From: Deltaproteobacteria bacterium | GTDB lineage: Bacteria > Desulfobacterota > Desulfobacteria > Desulfobacterales > B30-G6 | NCBI GenBank assembly: GCA_003647375.1 | Contig: QMMS01000159.1 | Coordinates: forward strand, 1 to 10,056 | Direction of reading: 5' to 3' | Length of the DNA: 10,056 nucleotides | In this document: piece after piece, positions 1 through 7,168 of the stretch | How positions within the stretch are numbered: position 1 is the stretch's first letter | Layout: the number at the start of each line of letters is the position of its first letter | Translations under genes and position numbers: made by a program | The notes under the pieces: model-generated | What the model saw: only the letters and a program-made list of their open reading frames with translations | What the model was told of the DNA's origin: nothing | The model's database searches: none

Positions 1-2
1 AT

Positions 3-44
3 CCAACGACAGTGCGGCCGGAACTGGCGGATAAAGGGTATTAG
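3..44 (+). CDS. Possible 3' end of a plus-strand gene (partial)
   Basis: The frame beginning at base 3 is open from the window edge to a TAG at 42-44 and reads PTTVRPELADKGY. The composition and G/C-ending codons look like a real protein C-terminus, and the sequence turns AT-rich directly after the stop. Thirteen codons are too few to name a family. The other two plus frames also give plausible short peptides, so this is only the best of three. If real, the gene is convergent with the radical SAM gene and the hairpin region 89-231 lies between the two stops. Confidence 0.25.
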   Translation, partial: PTTVRPELADKGY

Positions 45-88
45 GTTTTTGAGCATTTTTTCATTGTACTGAATCTTTACTATGATTA

Positions 89-231
89 TTTTAAAAAGAT
101 GAATGGCCAAGATCGAAAATCGAACGTCCAATGTTGAGTGAAAACAAAAAACCAATACCGAATTATTTCTGTTTCTTCATCTTTTTAAATTCAAAATTCG
201 ATGTTGGACGTTCGATGTTCGATGTTCATTC
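89..231. repeat. Interleaved inverted repeats between convergent gene ends
   Basis: This gap contains two pairs of complementary arms. Pair A is TTTAAAAAGATGAA (about 90-103) with TTCATCTTTTTAAA (176-189). Pair B is a longer imperfect pair, about 101-138 with 193-231, whose perfect core is ATCGAACGTCCAA (119-131) with TTGGACGTTCGAT (204-216). The order is A, B, A', B', so the pairs interleave rather than nest, and a single transcript could form one helix or a pseudoknot-like fold. The right arm also carries short direct repeats of TTCGATG. It lies downstream of the radical SAM stop and may act as a terminator or 3' RNA-stability element. No gene is seen between 45 and 251. Confidence 0.6.
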
Positions 232-251
232 GTTCCCAGCATTAAAACAAT

Positions 252-1952
252 TTAGCGCTTCATGAAATTCTGACTTCTGATAGCTTCGTAGCACTGGATG
301 ATGTAGGGACCTACATGCTCTTGATCCTTGTAGTCAAGAAAATAGGTGAGTGCTCTATCAAAATCTTTTAGATTCATATAATTGATTCCCTGGCATACCC
401 TTAAATCCATGCTGCTGTCAAAATGGATGAGTCCCTGGTCCAATATCCGGATCGACTTTTCAAAGGACCCCTCCTGCTGATAGAGCATGCCGAGACCCAG
501 GTAGCTTCGGTGGTCTGGAGAACAGGCAAGGGATTTCTGGAAAAGCGATTTAGAAATAGATTTTTTTCCGGGGATGGCATCGATTTCCGAATAATCCCCA
601 TGGCTGAAGGTCATACCGAGCCTGGAATAAAAATCTGCATGCAGCCGGTTAAACTCCGGATCCTTGATGAGATCGATATCTTCGACAAACAGAGGCAGGT
701 TCTGATAAAAGGCGTGCCTGAGGGCATTCCCGTAGGTAAGAATGCTCTTGGGGTCGATACGGTCATCGATTTCAAAATAAAGCAGATCCTCTATACGTTT
801 TTGCCAGATATCTTCCGTGATGCGGCCTTGTTCTAAAAGTTCCTGGTAAATACGTGTACCCGGAAAAATATCGAGAACATAGGTGATGATGCTGAGAGGT
901 TTTATCTTACGAATCAAATCGATGCTGGCTTGAATTGTCTCTTCAGATTCACCCGGGGAACCATAAATGAAGTAGGCGCGTGGCATGATGCCGTAGTGTT
1001 TGACAAGGTCGAAAGCTTTTTTAATTTGAGCGGTTTTTATGGGCTTGTTTAGTTTCTGCCGAATCTTTTCGGAGCCGCTCTCGATGCCGAAACTGATTTG
1101 GATGCAGCCTGCTTTTCGCATCCAGTCAAGGATATCTGCCTGGATGTGGTTGACACGTGCGATGGCAACCCATGTGATATCGAGCTGTCTACGAATAATT
1201 TCCTGACAGATGGCTTTAACCCAATGTTTTTTAAACGTAAATGTGTCATCTGAGAAGTAGAAAAACTTGATGCCCTTTAGGGCGAGCAATTCCAGTTGAT
1301 CCACGAAGTAGCCGGGAGAGTGGGTACGAACTTGCGGACCCCAGAAAAGAGGCGAGCCGCAGAACGCGCAGTTTCCGGGGCAGCCTCTGGTAAAGGCCAC
1401 ATGTTGAAATTGAAAATACCGGGCAGGGTTCGGGAATTGATCCAGATTTTCGACGGGTGCGGCCGGGTCTGTTTTCTGCGGTTGCTGTTGATGGCGAAAG
1501 GCAATGCCGGGAATATGCGGAATTTTATCATGAGCGCCTGTAGCGAGCGCTTTGACGAGATTCAGAAAGGGAATTTCCCCCTCTCCAAGAACGATATAAT
1601 CGATATCATGGAAATGGGTCAACAGGTGATCCCACAAAAAGGTGGCGCCGATGCCGCCGAAAACAATTTTAATGTCGGGGTTCAGGTTTTTAGCGATTTT
1701 CGCAATATCGATGCCGCCCCACCGATTGGCGTGGAGGATGGAGAATCCAATAATGTCCGGTCGTTCTTTGTCGATGATATCCGAAATAATATCCGGCGTA
1801 TGATTTGCACTGTGCCAGTTATATACCTGGACATCATAGCCGTTTTCTTTCAGTAGTGCTCCCACATAATAGATGCCGATGGGGGGAACACTGATATCAT
1901 ATTCATGGATTCTCTTGTCGAGAAAATAGGGATAGATGAGGAGTATTTTCAT
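252..1952 (-). CDS. B12-binding radical SAM protein with C-terminal TPR repeats
   Basis: This is a 566-residue cytoplasmic enzyme of the cobalamin-binding radical SAM superfamily (BchE/methyltransferase-like). Residues ~1-135 form a Rossmann-like B12-binding domain, with MKILLIYPY at the start, a PPIG turn near 23-26, VFGG near 97-100 and VLGEGE at 121-126. The radical SAM cluster motif CPGNCAFC places Cys191, Cys195 and Cys198 (CX3CX2C). Later radical SAM landmarks are FGIESGSE (~286-293) and YGSPGE (~330). Residues ~465-560 contain two to three TPR-like helical pairs, for example [18 protein letters not shown]. The classical base-off DxHxxG motif is absent; NWH occurs at 45-47. Members methylate, cyclise or rearrange unactivated carbons, but the substrate here cannot be read. 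The start is firm because an in-frame TGA lies at 1958-1956 just upstream. The ATG overlaps the stop of the Pcm remnant (ATGA), which suggests translational coupling; its own Shine-Dalgarno is weak. Confidence 0.9.
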   Translation of the reverse strand: MKILLIYPYFLDKRIHEYDISVPPIGIYYVGALLKENGYDVQVYNWHSANHTPDIISDIIDKERPDIIGFSILHANRWGGIDIAKIAKNLNPDIKIVFGGIGATFLWDHLLTHFHDIDYIVLGEGEIPFLNLVKALATGAHDKIPHIPGIAFRHQQQPQKTDPAAPVENLDQFPNPARYFQFQHVAFTRGCPGNCAFCGSPLFWGPQVRTHSPGYFVDQLELLALKGIKFFYFSDDTFTFKKHWVKAICQEIIRRQLDITWVAIARVNHIQADILDWMRKAGCIQISFGIESGSEKIRQKLNKPIKTAQIKKAFDLVKHYGIMPRAYFIYGSPGESEETIQASIDLIRKIKPLSIITYVLDIFPGTRIYQELLEQGRITEDIWQKRIEDLLYFEIDDRIDPKSILTYGNALRHAFYQNLPLFVEDIDLIKDPEFNRLHADFYSRLGMTFSHGDYSEIDAIPGKKSISKSLFQKSLACSPDHRSYLGLGMLYQQEGSFEKSIRILDQGLIHFDSSMDLRVCQGINYMNLKDFDRALTYFLDYKDQEHVGPYIIQCYEAIRSQNFMKR

Positions 1953-2284
1953 ATCTCAAGGACTTTTTCCGGTCCCGTCAATCCAAGACTTTCGGTCATG
2001 AGCGCTACGATATAGGGTTGTGAGATGGTTTGTCCCTCACCAATGGGCAGTGGGTGGTCGGCATAGGCTTGAGAGCGAATATCGCCTGGAACAAATACAT
2101 GCCGCGGGACCTGTTCCATTGCGTTCAACACCTTTGAGTCTGAGATGCCTCTTGCCCGAATCTGTTGCGCGACCATGGCTTGGCGATTGGTTTTGAAGGC
2201 AAGCGCATCCCCCGCAGTATCGGCGAAAAGAGTCAGGGGGAGTGCCAAGCCTGCGAATATAGTACAGATAATGCTGAGTTTCAT
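1949..2284 (-). pseudogene. pcm: Truncated exported protein-L-isoaspartate O-methyltransferase (N-terminal half)
   Basis: The 111 residues match the N-terminal part of Pcm, which methylates L-isoaspartyl residues in damaged proteins. Residues 1-~21 form a signal peptide ([21 protein letters not shown]), implying a periplasmic form. After it come the Pcm-typical stretches [33 protein letters not shown] and the entry to SAM motif I, KVLEI. In family members KVLEI continues as a glycine-rich GTGSGYQ-type loop. Here a TGA follows immediately, and no continuation is found in any frame. The protein is about half the usual 210-230 residues, lacks most of the SAM-binding fold, and should be inactive as a methyltransferase. 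The ATG at 2284 has a good AGGA seven bases upstream. The TGA shares bases with the radical SAM ATG, so translation of the remnant may still feed ribosomes to that gene. Confidence 0.85.
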
Positions 2285-2357
2285 GGCCAGGTCCTATATA
2301 AATGAACATTTGGGGAGTTTTCAACCGTTTTGGAGCGGGAGGGATAATCAGCGACTT

Positions 2358-2424
2358 CAGCGCCCTTGAACTAAATTTGTTGTAAATCTCCACCAAGAGA
2401 AGAAATGTTGCCTTCAGGGCGCTG
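2358..2424. repeat. Inverted repeat upstream of the Pcm remnant
   Basis: CAGCGCCCT at 2358-2366 pairs perfectly with AGGGCGCTG at 2416-2424, separated by 49 bases. It sits in the 211-base gap between the zinc-ribbon gene and the Pcm remnant, on the 5' side of the latter. It could be a leader hairpin or an old repeat. No convincing minus-strand promoter was seen in the gap. Confidence 0.4.
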
Positions 2425-2470
2425 TTGACGAGTAGGTGGAATCAGTGCAGGAGCGACAACGTCGCGTCAC

Positions 2471-2493
2471 ATAAAATCGTGCCACGATTTTAT
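2471..2493 (-). terminator. Hairpin terminator after the zinc-ribbon gene
   Basis: ATAAAATCGTG (2471-2481) and CACGATTTTAT (2483-2493) are perfect reverse complements around one base. Read on the minus strand this lies three bases beyond the stop at 2496 and forms an A-rich to T-rich hairpin ending in TTTTAT. It resembles an intrinsic terminator and is nearly symmetric, so it could work in both directions. There is no long T tract beyond the stem, which lowers confidence. Confidence 0.5.
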
Positions 2494-2495
2494 TG

Positions 2496-3779
2496 TTATA
2501 TAAAACTCCATTTCTTTTTAACCATGAGATGAAGAACTCTGACAACAATTGGATAATTGGCGGTTTCTCCGGATATGTCTACCGGAACGCCGTTGGCAGC
2601 CTCGACAATTGACAATATATTGCCTAAAGGATAACTGTATAGCAGTTCATTTTCCATTACCAGTACGCTAAAATGATCCGCATTCACCTTGGCCAGTTGT
2701 GCTTTTTTTATTTCGGCGGGGTCGTCATAGTTGATGCCGATCTCTTCACCTTCGTATTTCTTTAACAGTTCTTCAAAGTTGGGTTTGGGCACCAGTGTTT
2801 TCAAGATGGTTTCCGTCCTTTTTTGCTTGTCTTCTCTTTCTTTTCTTAAGGCCTCGGTTTTTTCTTCTTCTGCTTTCCTTTCCGCATCTTGTGCATCTTC
2901 CCTTTTGGCTTCAGCTTCCTCGAGGGCGTGCTTTTCCTTTTTGAGGGATTCGGTCTCCAGCTTCAGGGTATCTGTTTCCTGGCTCAAAGAATCGATTTTT
3001 TGCTGAGAGGCCTCATTCTTTTTGATAGCTTCACGTTCGGCCTTTTTCAACGTTTCCGTATCCATCTTCAGTGATGCGGTATCCGATTTCAAGGTAGCGA
3101 TTTGCATTTCTAACTGTTCGACGGTCTGTTTTTCTTTTGCAACGGCTTCGGTCTCGGCTTTTTCTTTGTCCTTTTTGTCTTTCTCTTCCTGTTCTTTTCT
3201 AAGCGCTTTGGCTTTATCTTTGTCTTCTCTTTCTTTCTCTTCCTGTTTATTCAAGAGCTCTTCGGCTTTTTCTTTGTCCTCTTTGTCTTTCTCTTCCTGT
3301 TCTTTTCTAAGCGCTTCGGCCCTTTCTTTTTCCTCTCTTTCTTTTTTATCCTGTTGCTTTTTGAGGGTTTCGGCTCTTTTCTGTTCTTCTTTTTCCGCTT
3401 CTTTTTGGAGAGCTTCCGCTTTTTTTATTTCTTCGGCTTCTTGCTTTTCCTGTTCTAATCTGATTGCCTCCGCTTCGGCTTTTTCCTGTTCTTCTTTTTT
3501 GAGTCTTTCCTGGAATTCAAAATACTTTGAAAAAATAATACCGCATTTGATGCATTCTGCTGCGGACGGTAGAACATCGTGCCCGCATTTTGGACAAATG
3601 GAAAGGTTCGGGGATCCTGCCTCCTGACTATCGGCAGGAGGAATCTCCGACTTCGCCACGTCATTCTTTATTGATTTTTTCAAAACCAGGGAAAGAGTTA
3701 CGCCGCATTTGTTACATTCTATTGCTGATGCCTTATTCTCATATCCGCATTTTGGGCACTGAATTGAGTTGTCACCCAT
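2496..3779 (-). CDS. Double zinc-ribbon, long coiled-coil protein of unknown function
   Basis: This 427-residue protein has three parts. Residues 1-80 hold two zinc ribbons: Cys8/Cys11/Cys22/Cys25 and Cys62/Cys65/Cys76/Cys79, each CPxCG-x10-CxKCG-like. Residues ~85-325 are a highly charged Glu/Lys-rich helix, predicted coiled coil. Within it four consecutive 18-residue units (135-152, 153-170, 171-188, 189-206) follow the pattern RAEALRKEQEEKDKEDKE. A second, leucine-spaced coil follows at ~225-290 (TLKKAERE, SLKKEKHALEEAE). Residues ~333-427 form a compact mixed domain with hydrophobic beta strands (FSVLVMENELLYSYPLGNILSIVEA), possibly a small beta-barrel. There is no signal peptide or membrane helix, so it should be cytoplasmic. 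The start is supported by AAGGAGG seven bases before the ATG. A bridging or scaffold role is only a guess, and no family is recognised for the whole protein. Confidence 0.85.
   Translation of the reverse strand: MGDNSIQCPKCGYENKASAIECNKCGVTLSLVLKKSIKNDVAKSEIPPADSQEAGSPNLSICPKCGHDVLPSAAECIKCGIIFSKYFEFQERLKKEEQEKAEAEAIRLEQEKQEAEEIKKAEALQKEAEKEEQKRAETLKKQQDKKEREEKERAEALRKEQEEKDKEDKEKAEELLNKQEEKEREDKDKAKALRKEQEEKDKKDKEKAETEAVAKEKQTVEQLEMQIATLKSDTASLKMDTETLKKAEREAIKKNEASQQKIDSLSQETDTLKLETESLKKEKHALEEAEAKREDAQDAERKAEEEKTEALRKEREDKQKRTETILKTLVPKPNFEELLKKYEGEEIGINYDDPAEIKKAQLAKVNADHFSVLVMENELLYSYPLGNILSIVEAANGVPVDISGETANYPIVVRVLHLMVKKKWSFI
3174..3316 (-). repeat. Near-identical internal repeat in the coiled-coil gene (108-bp period)
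   Basis: A stretch of about 34 bases ending in TTTTCTAAGCGCTT on the plus strand occurs at 3175-3208 and again at 3283-3316. The copies are 108 bases apart, which equals two 18-residue (54-bp) units. The identity at DNA level points to recent tandem duplication or gene conversion inside the coding sequence, so unit number could vary between strains. Confidence 0.7.
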
Positions 3780-3840
3780 TCGACTTCCTCCTTATTGAAG
3801 CGTAGGAAATATCAACTGCTGAGAAAGGTTTTTTTTACAA

Positions 3841-3846
3841 ATTATA
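3841..3846 (-). promoter_or_regulatory. Possible -10 box for the zinc-ribbon gene
   Basis: Read on the minus strand, 3846-3841 is a perfect TATAAT about 60 bases upstream of the start codon, in an AT-rich stretch. No good -35 is at 16-18 bases; TTGACC lies at 21. A small palindrome, AAGGTC-AA-GACCTT (3866-3879), lies upstream and could bind a regulator. The promoter call is weak. Confidence 0.3.
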
Positions 3847-3911
3847 CGTATCACTAACCATTCCGAAGGTCAAGACCTTGAACATTCATCTTTTGATGGA
3901 AAAGCCTTTCA

Positions 3912-3940
3912 TTGACAAGGGGTTAGGGCTCTGGTATTTT
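3912..3940 (+). promoter_or_regulatory. Sigma-70-type promoter for the GTPase/MFS pair
   Basis: TTGACA (3912-3917), a 17-base spacer and TATTTT (3935-3940) match the vegetative consensus. The -10 is preceded by TGG, giving an extended -10. Transcription from here would run ~425 bases before the GTPase ATG at 4374, so the mRNA would have a long leader containing the whole 3939-4239 inverted-repeat element. No other promoter this good was seen between the element and the gene. Confidence 0.55.
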
Positions 3941-4239
3941 TAACCCCATAGTTGCATAAACAACATGGCAAAGGACATATAATAAACTGATATTATAGAC
4001 ATAATTATAGTGGTAGCGCTTTTCTCCGGATATCTTCACTGGTGAATTCATCCGACTTCGCTCTTCGAGCTACGACGAAACCAGAAGGATGGTGACTATT
4101 TTGCCATGTTGTTTCCCCTTCGGGAAAGCCGGAGGGCTTCAGATTCTGTGTTACTAAAGGTTCGAAGTAAAACACTACGACTTCACCTTTAGGCGCCTTG
4201 ACTCTGAAGCCCTCCAGCTTTTGCAACGTCGGGGTTAAA
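3939..4239. repeat. ~300-bp nested inverted-repeat element (MITE-like)
   Basis: Several inverted repeats lie within one block. The outer ends are TTTAACCCCatagttgca (3939-3956) and 4222-4239, 15 of 18 complementary. AAACAACATGGCAAA (3958-3972) pairs perfectly with TTTGCCATGTTGTTT (4100-4114). AGCCGGAGGGCTTCAGA (4127-4143) pairs 16 of 17 with 4203-4219. An inner hairpin pairs 4154-4168 with 4180-4192 around an 11-base loop. Terminal inverted repeats with no convincing gene suggest a non-autonomous mobile element or a structured RNA leader. No obvious target duplication was found. The left ~100 bases recur, diverged, upstream of the lipoprotein gene at 7823. Confidence 0.65.
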
Positions 4240-4363
4240 TCTAATTTGGGTGTTTATTCCATTACTAAAAACCTGGTTCTTTGGGCCAGGCCAGAGACAT
4301 TTGGCTCTGCTGGAATGAGTTCGAGAAAGAATGCAGGATATACATACATCCCTGAGAAAAGTT

Positions 4364-4367
4364 GGAG
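4364..4367 (+). promoter_or_regulatory. Shine-Dalgarno that decides the GTPase start
   Basis: GGAG at 4364-4367 lies six bases before the ATG at 4374. A TTG at 4362 is in the same frame and would add four residues, but it overlaps this Shine-Dalgarno sequence and has no site of its own. ATG 4374 is therefore preferred. Confidence 0.7.
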
Positions 4368-4373
4368 CAACGC

Positions 4374-5825
4374 ATGAATCGTGAAAGTTTTATCAACAAG
4401 CTTCGAATCGATTTGCTGGCAATGGTCGAGAAACAATTAACTCCCGTTGCCATGAAGTACGGATACAGTGAAACCCCGTTGGAGACAAACATCAAATGGA
4501 AACCCCTTGTGCTGGTTATCGGCAACTATTCCTCCGGGAAATCAACCCTGATAAACAATTTTCTCGGTAGCGAAATCCAGGCTACGGGGCAGGCACCCAC
4601 GGATGATTCTTTTACGGTCATTACTTATGACCCTTCCACCTCACCTGATGGACCTATTCGCGTAACAGAAGAACGGGATGGCAAATTTTTGCTGAACGAT
4701 CCGGAATACCCGTTCGAGTCTCTGAGGAAGCATGGCCAGCGGTTTTCTTCACATTTTCGTCTAAAAAAAGTCAATGCCCCTTTTTTAAGAAATCTCTCGG
4801 TGATTGACACACCCGGCATGCTAGACAGTATTACAGAAAGAGATCGTGGTTATAATTATCAGAATGTCATCGGGGATTTGGCGCAGATAGCGGACCTTGT
4901 TCTGGTGCTTTTCGATTCACATAAGGCAGGCACAGTCCGCGAGGCGCATACCAGTTTGAGAGATACGCTGCCAACCCGAACATTTGAAGATCGGGTATTG
5001 TTTGTACTGAATAGAATCGATGAATGTGTTTCCCTCGTGGATTTATTGCAGGTGTATGGAACCTTGTGCTGGAATTTGTCGCAAATTACCGGCCGTAAGG
5101 ATATCCCTACGATCCATCTGACCTATTCACCGGGTGCAATGAAGGAATCACCGAACAGTTTCGAAGGGGATCTGGGTTTCTTAAAATATCTTGAAAATCA
5201 GCGGTCCGAATTGAAAAATGCTATATTGATGGCGCCACGTCACAGACTTGACCATCTGGCAACCTTTGTTGAAACCCATGCAGAACGCATATCTCATTTA
5301 ATCGAAGCACTCATGGCTTACCAGAAACGGTTTCAGAAATATAAGATTCGTAATCTGCTGATGGGATTTGTATTATCTATTTTAGGCGGCGCTTTGGCTG
5401 AAATCGGCTTGGCTTCGATGAATGGCCTTGCATCGGTGGATGCGGTTATGATGCACGCCTCGGGTGGCCTCGTCTTTGTGGTGATATTTTTAGCATGGAT
5501 TGTTTATATCAAAAAACTGTTTTATCGTCGATTTAGAAAGCGGCAACTGAAGCAGCTAGACGCGTTGACGCCTCTTGAGAACCAGACTCGCCGGGACAAC
5601 TGGGATTCGATACGAGAGCTGGTGTCCCACTATATCATAAAAACTGCCGGACAATTTTCCAAGCGTGATCTGAAAAGCGAGCACGAATCGGTACGGATGG
5701 TATTTGAAAAAGGTGCTAAGAAAATCAGGGAAGCGTTAAATGAATTGGCAGCTATTCATCATGATGACGTCGCCGAGGTGGATAAATGGATCGACAGACA
5801 GTCGAGTTTGTTGAAACATACTTGA
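4374..5825 (+). CDS. Membrane-anchored EHD/dynamin-like GTPase
   Basis: This is a 483-residue large GTPase. Numbered from the ATG at 4374, G1 is GNYSSGKST (50-58). The G2 region is APTDDSFTVI (~74-83), which resembles the PTTDSF stretch of EHD proteins. G3 is DTPG (145-148) and G4 is NRID (213-216), replacing the commoner NKxD. LVLVLFDSHKAGT (~176-187) is also typical of the EHD/dynamin group. Residues ~327-348 and ~364-383 are two hydrophobic segments forming a membrane hairpin, flanked by helical regions (~290-325 and ~385-480) that could make the stalk or assembly surface. Bacterial dynamin-like proteins bind and remodel membranes in a GTP-dependent way; the role here is unknown. The MFS gene starts 19 bases after the stop, so co-transcription is likely. 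The leader is unusually long and structured. Confidence 0.85.
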   Translation: MNRESFINKLRIDLLAMVEKQLTPVAMKYGYSETPLETNIKWKPLVLVIGNYSSGKSTLINNFLGSEIQATGQAPTDDSFTVITYDPSTSPDGPIRVTEERDGKFLLNDPEYPFESLRKHGQRFSSHFRLKKVNAPFLRNLSVIDTPGMLDSITERDRGYNYQNVIGDLAQIADLVLVLFDSHKAGTVREAHTSLRDTLPTRTFEDRVLFVLNRIDECVSLVDLLQVYGTLCWNLSQITGRKDIPTIHLTYSPGAMKESPNSFEGDLGFLKYLENQRSELKNAILMAPRHRLDHLATFVETHAERISHLIEALMAYQKRFQKYKIRNLLMGFVLSILGGALAEIGLASMNGLASVDAVMMHASGGLVFVVIFLAWIVYIKKLFYRRFRKRQLKQLDALTPLENQTRRDNWDSIRELVSHYIIKTAGQFSKRDLKSEHESVRMVFEKGAKKIREALNELAAIHHDDVAEVDKWIDRQSSLLKHT

Positions 5826-5844
5826 ACGTTAGGTAAAAATTATA

Positions 5845-7053
5845 TTGAATCTCCCATCGGAATCGTCCCCACCCGCACACCCTGAAAACATGACATGGCG
5901 CATTATAACGGCCATCTTGTGTCGGCTGATTTTGAACACAGCAAGGCGGTTTGCTTATCCATTTGCTCCGGTTCTGAGCCGTGGTTTAGGGGTTCCCCTT
6001 ACGGCCATCACCTCTCTCATTGCCGTCAACCAGGCTACAGCCATTCTGGGGATCAGCTTTGGCCCACTTGCCGATCGTTTTGGATACCGCCGGATGATGA
6101 TCACTGGCATGGGAATGCTTTCACTGGGTATGCTGGCTGCGGGTATGTTCCCGTTCTATTATTCAGTCATGACCGGCTTGTTTTTGGCGGGTTTGGGAAA
6201 GAGTATTTATGATCCCGCTATTCAGGCCTATGTGAGTCGACAGGTTCCATATCGTAAGCGGGGGATGGTTATCGGGTTCCTGGAAACGAGCTGGGCCGGC
6301 AGCACACTGATCGGCATTCCCTGTGTGGCCATTCTCATGAACCGACTTGATTGGCAGGCTCCTTTTTATGTGCTGGGAGGACTCGGTCTGGTGGGCATGT
6401 TTGCCCTGGTGTCTCTATTTCCTCAAAATAAGCGGACTAAAAACGCTGTTGTAGAAAAAAAGACCTTATGGAACGCGTGGCCTCATTTGATTGCGAACAG
6501 GTCCGCTTTAGGGGCACTGGGCTATGCGTTTTTTATCAGTGTTGCCAATGACAATCTTTTCGTTGTTTATGGGGCCTGGCTGGAACAATCCTTTCATGTC
6601 AGCATCGTCGTTCTCGGTATCGGTACCGGCGTCATTGGTTTGGCTGAATTGTGTGGGGAAGGGTTTACTGTTTTGATTTCCGACCGGATCGGTCTGCGTC
6701 GGTCCATTTTTGCCGGCCTGGTGTTGACGATTGTCAATTATGCTTTGATTCCCTTGTATGGGCAGAGTCTGCCCATTGCCCTGATAGGAATTTTTCTGAT
6801 TTTTTTAACGTTTGAATTTATGATTGTGACCAGTATGTCTCTCTGCACCGAAATTCTTCCGGCTCACCGCGCCACAATGATGTCGGCTTTTTATGCGGCA
6901 GGAGGTGCAGGCAGGGTTATAGGTGCTCTAATGGGGGGACACATATGGCTTTTGGGCGGTATCTGGCTCACGGGCATGATGTCTGCCGGCATCACAATAC
7001 TGGCCTTGTTTTCGCTGATGCTCGGGCTAACCCGAACATTTCATGAAACTTGA
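5845..7053 (+). CDS. MFS transporter (12 transmembrane segments)
   Basis: This 402-residue inner-membrane protein of the major facilitator superfamily uses a proton or solute gradient to move small molecules; the substrate cannot be inferred. About 12 hydrophobic segments are visible. The loop 2-3 signature is GPLADRFGYRR (73-83), and its second-half counterpart is SDRIGLRR (279-286). A charged central loop (~194-215, QNKRTKNAVVEKK) separates the halves. Length and layout are normal for drug- or metabolite-type MFS proteins. The start is uncertain: TTG at 5845 has an AGG 11 bases upstream and gives a 15-residue polar extension, while the ATG at 5890 begins just before the first membrane helix but has a poor Shine-Dalgarno. 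It follows the GTPase gene by 19 bases, and a perfect hairpin begins 13 bases after its stop. Confidence 0.88.
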   Translation: MNLPSESSPPAHPENMTWRIITAILCRLILNTARRFAYPFAPVLSRGLGVPLTAITSLIAVNQATAILGISFGPLADRFGYRRMMITGMGMLSLGMLAAGMFPFYYSVMTGLFLAGLGKSIYDPAIQAYVSRQVPYRKRGMVIGFLETSWAGSTLIGIPCVAILMNRLDWQAPFYVLGGLGLVGMFALVSLFPQNKRTKNAVVEKKTLWNAWPHLIANRSALGALGYAFFISVANDNLFVVYGAWLEQSFHVSIVVLGIGTGVIGLAELCGEGFTVLISDRIGLRRSIFAGLVLTIVNYALIPLYGQSLPIALIGIFLIFLTFEFMIVTSMSLCTEILPAHRATMMSAFYAAGGAGRVIGALMGGHIWLLGGIWLTGMMSAGITILALFSLMLGLTRTFHET

Positions 7054-7065
7054 TGAGTTAAATCA

Positions 7066-7095
7066 TGATGAATTCGTAAAAAGTCGAATTCATCA
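7066..7095 (+). terminator. Perfect hairpin after the MFS gene; copy 1 of a 30-bp repeat
   Basis: TGATGAATTCG (7066-7076) and CGAATTCATCA (7085-7095) are perfect 11-base arms around TAAAAAGT. The hairpin begins 13 bases after the MFS stop and is followed by GTTTTAAG, so it may terminate transcription. All 30 bases recur identically at 8480-8509, which marks it as a dispersed repeat rather than a gene-specific terminator. Confidence 0.6.
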
Positions 7096-7168
7096 GTTTT
7101 AAGTGTTAAGTTTTAGGTGTTAGGTTTAAACAAAACATCACTAAAACACTCATAAAAAGTCCGAGTTA

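Noticed and set aside
89..231. CRISPR-like array from repeated TTCGATG units
   Set aside because: There are only a few short direct repeats within one inverted-repeat arm, with no regular spacers and no cas genes.
1296..1856. 186-codon plus-strand frame opposite the radical SAM gene
   Set aside because: The minus strand carries the CX3CX2C and B12-domain motifs here; the plus frame is a shadow.
1949..1954. TGA in the Pcm remnant as a selenocysteine or readthrough codon
   Set aside because: Codons after the TGA in the same frame do not resume the Pcm sequence (they read KYSSSIPIF), so recoding would not restore the enzyme.
3022..3627. Long plus-strand Ser/Phe-rich reading frame opposite the coiled-coil gene
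   Set aside because: This is the antisense of a Glu/Lys-rich coil (GAA/AAG codons read as TTC/CTT). It lacks a ribosome site, and the minus-strand gene has zinc motifs and a strong Shine-Dalgarno.
4005..4226. A 73-codon minus-strand reading frame inside the inverted-repeat element
   Set aside because: It runs through the hairpin arms (LEGF and LKPSGF are encoded by opposing arms), has no good Shine-Dalgarno, and its composition follows the repeat. It is more likely a by-product of the element than a gene.
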